Of a DNA stretch of 64,000 nt, positions 1 through 6,912 are shown piece after piece. The notes beneath the pieces are model-generated. The model ran no database searches, was not told the DNA's origin, and saw only the letters and a list, made by a program, of their open reading frames with translations. The stretch comes from Jejubacter sp036620675 (GTDB lineage Bacteria > Pseudomonadota > Gammaproteobacteria > Enterobacterales > Enterobacteriaceae). A program made the translations under genes and the position numbers. Within the stretch, counting starts at the first letter, position 1, and every line of letters starts with the position of its first letter. The stretch is taken from NCBI GenBank assembly GCA_036620675.1, contig JAZHEE010000003.1. The stretch is one strand, 5' to 3'.

Positions 1-86
1 CAAACTCGGTACGTAATGACATGATATCTCTCGCATCCCAGGGCATAAGCGACTCCATAAACGGGCTCTTATGCCTTAGTTGTAAG

Positions 87-126
87 TGTCTACCATGTCC
101 CCGAACAAGTGTTCACTATGTCCCCG
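87..126. mobile_element. Possible IS21-like terminal repeats (remnant)
   Basis: Two 17-bp direct repeats, TGTCTACCATGTCCCCG at 87-103 and TGTTCACTATGTCCCCG at 110-126, are spaced 23 bp apart. Closely spaced repeated TGT..AC.ATGT motifs resemble the multiple transposase-binding sites near the ends of IS21-family elements. An 8-bp inverted repeat (GGCATAAG / CTTATGCC) lies just upstream between about 43 and 77. No transposase gene is present, so this is either an IS end cut by the window edge or a decayed remnant. Identification rests on motif resemblance only. Confidence 0.3.
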
Positions 127-141
127 GACCGTACACTCCCA

Positions 142-527
142 AAGGGAGAGGGGACTGGCTGGCGCCGGTTTTATCCCTTCCCCCGGAACCGGCACGTCTG
201 AAGGGAGAGGGGACTCGCTGGCGCCGGTTTTTATCCCTTCCCCCGAAACCGGCACGCCTGAAGGGAGAGAGGACTCGCTGGCGCCGGTTTTATCCCTTCC
301 CCCGGAACCGACACGCCTGAAGGGAGAGAGGACTCGCTGGCGCCGGTTTTATCCCTTCCCCCGGAACCGGCACGCCTGAAGGGAGAGAGGACTCGCTGGC
401 GCCGGTTTTATCCCTTCCCCCGAAACCGGCACGCCTGAAGGGAGAGAGGACTCGCTGGCGCCGGTTTTATCCCTTCCCCCGAAACCGACACGTCTGAAGG
501 GAGAGAGGACTCGCTGGCGCCATTTTT
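142..527. repeat. Tandem array of 59-60 bp repeats downstream of rnpB
   Basis: The motif GGCGCCGGTTTTATCCCTTC recurs at 161, 220, 280, 339, 398 and 457, with a degenerate last copy starting at 516, so the period is 59 bp (one copy 60 bp). Copies differ by only a few substitutions (GGAACCGGC / GAAACCGGC / AACCGAC, CGTCTG / CGCCTG). Each unit carries two interleaved inverted repeats: GCCGGTT...AACCGGC and CCCTTC...GAAGGG, in the order A-B-A'-B'. Long reading frames run through the array because the unit length and GC bias limit stops, but there are no plausible starts or ribosome binding sites. It lies beyond the rnpB terminator and merges into a GC-rich palindrome at 529-564. Confidence 0.9.
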
Positions 528-528
528 T

Positions 529-564
529 CTCCCTCTCCCTCTGGGAGAGGGCCGGGGTGAGGGG
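529..564. repeat. Dispersed GC-rich palindromic intergenic repeat (copy 1)
   Basis: The palindrome CCCTCTCCCTCTGGGAGAGGG is followed by CCGGGGTGAGGGG. Related copies lie at 34216-34252 (yjgA/mpl) and 40372-40412 (ytfR/ytfQ). The element can form a hairpin in either strand and sits in intergenic DNA, like the BIME-type or boxC-like repeats of enterobacteria. Confidence 0.65.
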
Positions 565-585
565 AAACATACCGGCCCCAAATGC

Positions 586-613
586 AAAAACCCCGCTGCA
601 GGCAGCGGGGTTT
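586..613 (-). terminator. rnpB intrinsic terminator
   Basis: Read on the minus strand, CCCCGCTGCC TGCAGCGGGG forms a strong GC hairpin followed by TTTTTGC. It lies 7 bases beyond the mature 3' end of RNase P RNA. Confidence 0.9.
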
Positions 614-619
614 GATAAT

Positions 620-996
<377 letters not shown>

Positions 997-1003
997 GGCG
1001 CGC

Positions 1004-1032
1004 AGTATAGAGGTTTTCCCGGGCGCTGTCAC
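1004..1032 (-). promoter_or_regulatory. rnpB promoter
   Basis: On the minus strand, -35 GTGACA (1032-1027) is followed by a 17-bp spacer and -10 TATACT (1009-1004), placing the start at about 996. The region between the -10 and the start is GC-rich (GCGCGCC), which is typical of stringently controlled stable-RNA promoters. Confidence 0.8.
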
Positions 1033-2174
1033 GCCGCGCAGGTCATTCCGGCCCGCACGGTGGCCGCCACATTACGCGCGGTACGGTAAATATTGTCAAA
1101 GGCGTTATCCAGCGCCTCTTCCAGCGTCACAACGCCGTTTAGCACGCTAAAGACTGCATCGATACCGTGCTGATGCACCACCGACACATCCGGCGCCAGA
1201 CTACCGGCAATGCCAATCACCGGTTTATGATACTTAGCGGCCACGTTAGCCACACCAACCGGCACCTTGCCCTGTACGCTCTGGCTATCCATGCGCCCTT
1301 CGCCAGTCACCACCAGGGTGCAGTTATGAATATGATCTTCAAGATTCAGGGCGCGGGTCACGATCTCCACCCCGCTCTTCAGTTCCGCCCCCAGAAACGC
1401 CAGCAGCGCCGCTCCCATACCGCCAGCGGCGCCGGCCCCCGGCGCCCGGGTTACGTCAATATTCAGTGACCGTTCGATCAGCATGGCGTAATGCGCCAGG
1501 TTTTGGTCGAGCTGGCGAATCATCGCCGCATCGGCCCCTTTCTGCGGCCCAAAAATATGCGATGCGCCATGTTCCCCGGTCAGAGGATTGGTCACATCGC
1601 AAGCCACCAGTATCTCGCAGCGCTTCAGGCGCGAGTCCAGCCGCGTCAGATCGATGCGATTCAACGACGCCAGCGCGCCACCGCCGGGGCCGATCTCACG
1701 GTCGTTACCATCCAGCAATCGCGCCCCCAGCGCCTGAACCATACCCACGCCGCCGTCATTAGTAGCACTGCCGCCAATCCCGATAATAATGCGTCGGGCA
1801 CCACTTTCCAGCGCCGCCAGAATCAGTTCACCAGTGCCCCGGGAAGTGGTCAGCAGCGGATCGCGCCGGGTCAGCGGCACCAGCGCCAGTCCGCTGGCCT
1901 CCGCCATCTCAATAAAGGCGGTATGGCCATCGCCGGAAAGCCCCCAACTGGCCGTGACCCTCTCGCTCAGCGGGCCGGTGACCTGAACCTGCATCCTGCG
2001 CCCTTGCGTGGCAGCGATCATGGCTTCCACCGTCCCCTCGCCGCCATCGGCGACCGGTACGGACACATACTCCGCCTCCGGAAAGATCTCCCGGAATCCC
2101 TTTTCAATGGCCTGAGCCACCCTGGCTGCGGGAAGGCTCTCTTTATACGAGTCGGGTGCGATGATGATTTTCAT
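1029..2174 (-). CDS. garK: Glycerate 2-kinase GarK
   Basis: It phosphorylates D-glycerate to 2-phosphoglycerate, the last step of galactarate/glucarate catabolism. The 381-residue length from the ATG at 2174 equals the E. coli protein. The longer upstream frame was rejected because MKIIIAPDSYKES is the family N-terminus. Glycine-rich motifs typical of the glycerate kinase type-1 family are visible, including IIGIGGSATNDGG in the centre, GAGAAGGMG, and TGEGRMDSQS in the C-terminal half. It is the last gene of a garL-garR-garK operon, and its stop codon (1029-1031) lies inside the -35 element of rnpB. Expression is probably under CdaR and CRP control through the garL upstream region, by analogy with E. 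coli. Confidence 0.96.
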   Translation of the reverse strand: MKIIIAPDSYKESLPAARVAQAIEKGFREIFPEAEYVSVPVADGGEGTVEAMIAATQGRRMQVQVTGPLSERVTASWGLSGDGHTAFIEMAEASGLALVPLTRRDPLLTTSRGTGELILAALESGARRIIIGIGGSATNDGGVGMVQALGARLLDGNDREIGPGGGALASLNRIDLTRLDSRLKRCEILVACDVTNPLTGEHGASHIFGPQKGADAAMIRQLDQNLAHYAMLIERSLNIDVTRAPGAGAAGGMGAALLAFLGAELKSGVEIVTRALNLEDHIHNCTLVVTGEGRMDSQSVQGKVPVGVANVAAKYHKPVIGIAGSLAPDVSVVHQHGIDAVFSVLNGVVTLEEALDNAFDNIYRTARNVAATVRAGMTCAA

Positions 2175-2233
2175 ATACAGTCCATGCGGGCGAAAAAGCA
2201 AGGCGCGCCGGGAGCGCCCTTCTCATTCAGCCA

Positions 2234-3124
2234 TTACTTACTGACTTCAACCTTCGCCAGGTTTTCATAGTAACGGGCCAGCGCGCTGTGGTCAGAAGAG
2301 CCGTGACCATCGACGCGTAGCGCCTGCATCATCTCCATGACCGCTGCGGTCAGCGGCAACTGGGCGCCTACGCCGTGGGAGGTATCCAGGGCATTCGCCA
2401 GATCCTTGATATGCAAATCGATACGAAAGCCCGGTTTAAAGTTACGTTCCAGCACCATCGGCGCTTTGGCGTCCAGCACGGTGCTGCCAGCCAGCCCGCC
2501 GCGAATCGCCTGATAGACCAGCTCGGGATTGACCCCGGCCCTGGTGGCCAGCACCAGCGCTTCGGACATGGCGGCGATATTCAGCGCCACAATCACCTGG
2601 TTGGCCAGTTTGGTAACGTTACCGGCGCCAATCTCCCCGGTATGCACCACCGAACCTGCCATCGCTTTCATCAGGTCGTAATATTTATCAAACACCGCTT
2701 TATCGCCGCCCACCATCACGGAAAGGGTGCCGTCGATAGCCTTCGGCTCGCCACCGCTCACCGGCGCATCCAGCATACTGACGCCTTTGGCCTGCAGCGC
2801 GGTACAGATATCCCTGCTGGCCAGCGGTGCGATGGAGCTCATATCAATCAGGGTAAGTCCCGGGTGCGCCCCTTCGATCAGACCATTTTCACCCAGTGCC
2901 ACTTCCGTCACCTGGGGCGAGTTCGGCAACATGGTGATCACCACGTCACACCGTTCCGCCACCTCTTTGGGCGTTGCAGCGCTGGCGGCGCCCAGTTCCA
3001 GCATCTCAACGGTGGTCTCTTTATGGTGATCCAGTATCACCAGCGAGTATCCCGCCTTGATCAGGTTCTTGCTCATCGGTTTGCCCATAATGCCAAGGCC
3101 AATGAAACCCACTTTTACTGTCAT
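2234..3124 (-). CDS. garR: Tartronate semialdehyde reductase GarR
   Basis: It reduces 2-hydroxy-3-oxopropionate (tartronate semialdehyde) to D-glycerate with NADH. The 296-residue protein begins with the Rossmann motif GFIGLGIMGKPM and contains the beta-hydroxyacid dehydrogenase substrate motif DAPVSGGEPKA at about 125. The catalytic lysine lies in GNVTKLANQ at about 172. A clear ribosome binding site (CAGGAGAACAACGTC) precedes the ATG at 3124. It sits between garL and garK, 31 and 59 bp away respectively, in the usual operon order. It takes the product of GarL and feeds GarK. Confidence 0.96.
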   Translation of the reverse strand: MTVKVGFIGLGIMGKPMSKNLIKAGYSLVILDHHKETTVEMLELGAASAATPKEVAERCDVVITMLPNSPQVTEVALGENGLIEGAHPGLTLIDMSSIAPLASRDICTALQAKGVSMLDAPVSGGEPKAIDGTLSVMVGGDKAVFDKYYDLMKAMAGSVVHTGEIGAGNVTKLANQVIVALNIAAMSEALVLATRAGVNPELVYQAIRGGLAGSTVLDAKAPMVLERNFKPGFRIDLHIKDLANALDTSHGVGAQLPLTAAVMEMMQALRVDGHGSSDHSALARYYENLAKVEVSK

Positions 3125-3155
3125 GACGTTGTTCTCCTGCTAATTCGTTGTGTGA

Positions 3156-3926
3156 TTACTTTTTAAAGCGATCCGCCAGGGCCTGAGTGGCTGCGCGGAA
3201 AACCCCAAGGTCGCTGCCCACCGCCACAAAGGTGGCACCCCACTCCAGATAGCGTCGGGCGTCCGCGTCTACCGGCGCCAGAATGCCGGAAGGCTTGCCG
3301 TGCGCTCTGGCACGCTCAAAGATATGAGTAATAACCCGCTGCACCTCCGGGTGCCCCGGCTCGCCCAGGTATCCCAGCGCCGCAGAGAGATCGCCAGGCC
3401 CCACAAAGATGCCATCCACCCCGTCGGTAGCGGCGATAGCATCCAGGTTATCGACCCCCAACTGACTTTCTATCTGAACCAGTACGGTGATGTTGTCGTT
3501 CACCTGACGAAAATAGTCCGGCGTCGTGCCATAGCAATTGCTGCGATGCGATACCGACACGCCGCGGATGCCGTGAGGCGGGTAGCGGGTAGAGGCCACA
3601 GCCTGAGCCGCCTCTTCTGCCGTTTCAACGAAGGGGATCAGGAAGTTATAAAATCCGATATCCAGCAGCCGCTTGATCACAACCGGCTCGTTGGTCGGCG
3701 CACGTACTACCGGCGCGCTGTCACTGCCCTGAAGAGCCATCAACTGCGGAATAAAGGTCGAAATGTCGTTAGGCGCGTGTTCGCCATCCAGCACTATCCA
3801 GTCGAAGCCCGCCAGGCCCAGCACTTCAGTGCTGATGGGGTTCGCCAGCGCGCTCCAGCAGCCAATCTGAATCTGATGCGCCGCCAGCGCGGCCTTAAAG
3901 GAGTTAGGAAAGATATTTTTATTCAT
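3156..3926 (-). CDS. garL: 5-keto-4-deoxy-D-glucarate aldolase GarL
   Basis: A class II Mg-dependent aldolase of the HpcH/HpaI family, it cleaves 5-keto-4-deoxy-D-glucarate to pyruvate and tartronate semialdehyde. The 256-residue length from the ATG at 3926 (MNKNIFPNSF) matches E. coli GarL. An in-frame upstream extension to 4037 has no family similarity and was rejected. Visible motifs are FDWIVLDGEHAPND near residue 45, RYPPHGIRG near 118, VQIES near 150 and DGIFVGPGDLS near 173, which supply the metal ligands Glu and Asp. In E. coli the permease gene garP precedes garL. Here garL is first and the upstream DNA is intergenic. Confidence 0.95.
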   Translation of the reverse strand: MNKNIFPNSFKAALAAHQIQIGCWSALANPISTEVLGLAGFDWIVLDGEHAPNDISTFIPQLMALQGSDSAPVVRAPTNEPVVIKRLLDIGFYNFLIPFVETAEEAAQAVASTRYPPHGIRGVSVSHRSNCYGTTPDYFRQVNDNITVLVQIESQLGVDNLDAIAATDGVDGIFVGPGDLSAALGYLGEPGHPEVQRVITHIFERARAHGKPSGILAPVDADARRYLEWGATFVAVGSDLGVFRAATQALADRFKK

Positions 3927-4302
3927 TCGGTTAACCCTTGTCTGAGAGGTTATTCTGGCGCGCCGGGCGGCCCATCCGGTTAAATTTACCGGGATCGAAC
4001 TGTCGTCCAGTATAAGCAGCTCGCTCCGCCACGACACTGGGCGTATGCCCAGGAGATGCCATTAAAATGCGTTTTTTTATGGTCATCTGACTGACTCTGT
4101 GGGGGATTACCCACAGATTTAGATTTTGCAGCCCCCACCATATGGGGCTTTGCCGTCCTGAGTGAGTTACATCACATTTTCCCGTCCGGCATTACCGCAT
4201 TCTTTTTAGCCACATCCTGGAGCGGCGCCGTGAAATCGCGCCGCCCGTATCGGCGAAATAACGAATAACGCACATAACCAGAACGCTGGAGATAAGTGAA
4301 CC
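3927..4302. promoter_or_regulatory. garL/garD divergent control region with CRP site
   Basis: This 376-bp divergent region occupies the place where garP would start in E. coli. A good CRP site, GTGA-GTTACA-TCAC, lies at 4162-4175, followed by ATTTT. A hairpin AGCCCC-N-GGGGCT lies at about 4129-4151. I see no coding sequence resembling an MFS permease and no obvious garP remnant. CdaR (SdaR) sites are expected from E. coli but I cannot define one. Confidence 0.6.
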
Positions 4303-5874
4303 ATGAGCAATCCGGAAATCGCACACCCCGTATCGCCACCGTTTTATATTCGGGTTAACCCTCAGGATAACGTCGCTATCATCGTTAATGACGGCGGTCT
4401 GAAGGCCGGAAGCCGTTTCCCCGACGGGCTAACGCTGACGGAACATATTCCCCAGGGTCATAAGGTCGCACTAAAGGATATCGCCGACGGCGGCGCCATC
4501 GTGCGCTATGGCGAAATTATCGGCTATGCGCTGCGCGCCATTCCCCGGGGAAGCTGGATAGACGAGTCGCTGGTCGCCTTACCCGACGCGCCGCCGCTGG
4601 AAAGCCTGCCCCTGGCAACCCGGGTTCCGGCCCCCCTGCCGCCCCTGGACGGCTATACGTTCGAAGGCTATCGCAATGACGACGGCAGCGTCGGCACCAA
4701 AAACCTGCTGGGGATTACCACCAGCGTTCAGTGCGTTTCCGGCGTAGTGGATTATGTGGTGAGAATCATCGAGCGCGATCTGCTGCCGGAATATCCCAAC
4801 GTCGATGGCGTGGTGGGGCTAAACCACCTTTACGGCTGCGGCGTGGCGATTAACGCGCCAGCCGCCGTCGTCCCCATCCGCACTATCCATAATCTGGCGC
4901 TGAACCCTAACTTCGGCGGCGAAGTGATGGTGGTCGGGCTGGGCTGCGAAAAGCTGCAGCCGGAACGGCTGCTACAGGGCACCGAAGACGCCACGCCCAT
5001 TGCCGTTGATGCCGCAAGCGTAGTGCGGCTTCAGGATGAGCATCACCAGGGATTCCGCGCCATGGTGGACGATATCCTGGCGGTGGCCCGTCGCCATCTG
5101 GAAAAACTGAATCGGCGGACGCGTGAAACCTGCCCGGCGTCGGAGCTGGTGGTAGGAATGCAGTGCGGCGGCAGCGACGCCTTTTCCGGCGTTACCGCGA
5201 ATCCGGCGGTGGGCTTCGCTTCGGACTTGCTGGTACGCTGCGGCGCCACGGTGATGTTTTCCGAAGTCACAGAAGTACGCGATGCCATCCACCTGTTGAC
5301 CCCGCGTGCCGCCGATGTGGAAGTCGGGAAAAGGCTGCTGGAAGAGATGGCCTGGTACGACGACTACCTGAACGCCGGACGTACCGATCGCAGCGCCAAC
5401 CCATCCCCGGGCAACAAGAAAGGCGGGCTGGCGAACGTGGTAGAAAAAGCGCTGGGCTCCATCGCCAAATCGGGAAGTAGCGCCATCGCCGAGGTACTTT
5501 CCCCCGGCCAGCGCCCGAGTCGCCGCGGACTGATCTACGCCGCCACCCCGGCCAGCGATTTCGTCTGCGGCACTCAGCAGGTGGCGTCCGGCATTACATT
5601 GCAGGTTTTCACCACCGGGCGTGGCACCCCGTACGGTCTGGTCGCGGTTCCGGTCATCAAGATGGCCACCCGCAGCGAGCTGGCCCGGCGCTGGTATGAC
5701 TTAATGGATATTAATGCCGGCACCATCGCTACCGGCGAAGAGAGCATCGAAGAGGTGGGCTGGCGCCTGTTTCATCTGATTCTCGATGTGGCGAGCGGCC
5801 GTAAAAAAACCTTTTCCGACCAGTGGGGGCTGCACAACCAGCTGGCGGTGTTTAATCCGGCGCCGGTGACCTGA
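4303..5874 (+). CDS. garD: Galactarate dehydratase GarD
   Basis: It dehydrates galactarate (mucate) to 5-keto-4-deoxy-D-glucarate, the GarL substrate. The protein has 523 residues, the E. coli length. The N-terminal SAF-like domain spans roughly residues 15-95. The UxaA-family catalytic part follows, with motifs GYRNDDGSVGTKNLLGI (about 123-139), NHLYGCG (about 174-180), GLGCEKLQPE (about 213) and MQCGGSDAFSG (about 286). The cysteines in these motifs are plausible metal ligands. A GGAG box sits 11 bases before the ATG. The gene is transcribed away from garLRK and probably shares the CRP site upstream of it. Confidence 0.96.
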   Translation: MSNPEIAHPVSPPFYIRVNPQDNVAIIVNDGGLKAGSRFPDGLTLTEHIPQGHKVALKDIADGGAIVRYGEIIGYALRAIPRGSWIDESLVALPDAPPLESLPLATRVPAPLPPLDGYTFEGYRNDDGSVGTKNLLGITTSVQCVSGVVDYVVRIIERDLLPEYPNVDGVVGLNHLYGCGVAINAPAAVVPIRTIHNLALNPNFGGEVMVVGLGCEKLQPERLLQGTEDATPIAVDAASVVRLQDEHHQGFRAMVDDILAVARRHLEKLNRRTRETCPASELVVGMQCGGSDAFSGVTANPAVGFASDLLVRCGATVMFSEVTEVRDAIHLLTPRAADVEVGKRLLEEMAWYDDYLNAGRTDRSANPSPGNKKGGLANVVEKALGSIAKSGSSAIAEVLSPGQRPSRRGLIYAATPASDFVCGTQQVASGITLQVFTTGRGTPYGLVAVPVIKMATRSELARRWYDLMDINAGTIATGEESIEEVGWRLFHLILDVASGRKKTFSDQWGLHNQLAVFNPAPVT

Positions 5875-5987
5875 TTCGCCGCGGCGGCGGTTCGTATCTG
5901 CGGGCTGCCGCCAAAGCCGCCTAAAACCCCGGCGATTCACCACTCTCAACCGACGAAAGGGTAAACCAGCGGCTAGCGGCTCCACGG

Positions 5988-6851
5988 TTATTCTCCCTGC
6001 TGCTCCAGCGCATATTTATACAGCGCGTTCTTCTTCACGCCATGGATTTCGGCCGTCAGTTGAGCCGCCTTTTTCAGCGGCAGTTCCGTCTGCAGCAGCG
6101 CCAGCGTTCGCAGGGCATCGGCGGGCAGCGCCTCTTCCTGAACTTTATGGCCTTCGACGATCAGCACCATCTCGCCCTTACGGCGGTTTTCATCTTCCTT
6201 CACCCACGCCAGCAGCTCCGCTACCGGCGCGCCGTGAATGGTTTCCCAGGTCTTGGTCAACTCACGGGCCAGCACCACATAACGCGCATCACCCAGTACG
6301 CCACGAATATCCTCCAGGCTTTCCAGCAGCCGGTGAGTGGATTCATAAAAGATCAGCGTACGCGGTTCATTTTCCAGCGCCTGGAGCGCATCGCGTCGAC
6401 CTTTCGGCTTTGCGGGCAGAAAGCCTTCGTAACAGAAGCGATCGGAAGGCAGGCCGGCCGCGCTCAGAGCGGTAATAGCCGCACAGGGGCCTGGCAGCGG
6501 CACCACGTTAATGCCCGCTTCCCGACAGCTACGCACCAGATGATAGCCGGGATCGTTAATCAGCGGCGTACCGGCATCAGAAACCAGAGCGATACTCTGC
6601 CCTTCCTGCAGTCTGTTACGCAAAATTTCCGATTTTTGCTGCTCATTGTGATCATGCAGCGCGAACAGGCGAGCATTAATCGCAAAATGCTGTAGCAACA
6701 ATCCGGTATGGCGGGTATCCTCCGCGGCAATGAGATCAACGGCCCGCAGCACGTCCAGCGCGCGCTGCGTGATGTCGCCCAGGTTACCGATGGGCGTGGG
6801 CACAATATAAAGCGTACCGCCAGAAATCGCCGTTGAATCGTGTTGTTTCAT
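5988..6851 (-). CDS. rsmI: 16S rRNA C1402 2'-O-methyltransferase RsmI
   Basis: It methylates the ribose of C1402 in 16S rRNA with S-adenosylmethionine, fine-tuning the ribosomal P site. The 287-residue protein has the tetrapyrrole-methylase fold signature: GTLYIVPTPIGNLGDIT near residue 12, AAEDTRHTGLLL, VSDAGTPLINDPGYHLV and PLPGPCAAITALSAAGLPSD. The final approximately 50 residues match the RsmI C-terminal domain. It is divergent from lpoA with 61 bp between the starts, as in E. coli (yraL/yraM). Confidence 0.96.
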   Translation of the reverse strand: MKQHDSTAISGGTLYIVPTPIGNLGDITQRALDVLRAVDLIAAEDTRHTGLLLQHFAINARLFALHDHNEQQKSEILRNRLQEGQSIALVSDAGTPLINDPGYHLVRSCREAGINVVPLPGPCAAITALSAAGLPSDRFCYEGFLPAKPKGRRDALQALENEPRTLIFYESTHRLLESLEDIRGVLGDARYVVLARELTKTWETIHGAPVAELLAWVKEDENRRKGEMVLIVEGHKVQEEALPADALRTLALLQTELPLKKAAQLTAEIHGVKKNALYKYALEQQGE

Positions 6852-6912
6852 TGTTTCATCTCTATTGCCGAATTAATATTTGTGCACTGAGTAAAAAAGC
6901 ACTGGATACAGT

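Noticed and set aside
142..527. CRISPR array
   Set aside because: The units are contiguous with no unique spacers, and no cas genes are nearby.
21..570. ORFs through the tandem repeat array
   Set aside because: Their proteins are only repeats of the 59-bp unit in several frames, without ribosome binding sites.
2375..3166. 263-codon plus-strand ORF
   Set aside because: It is the antisense shadow of garR.
3927..4037. N-terminal extension of garL (MSWRSELLILDD...)
   Set aside because: It is in frame by chance, has no ribosome binding site or family similarity, and would exceed the family length.
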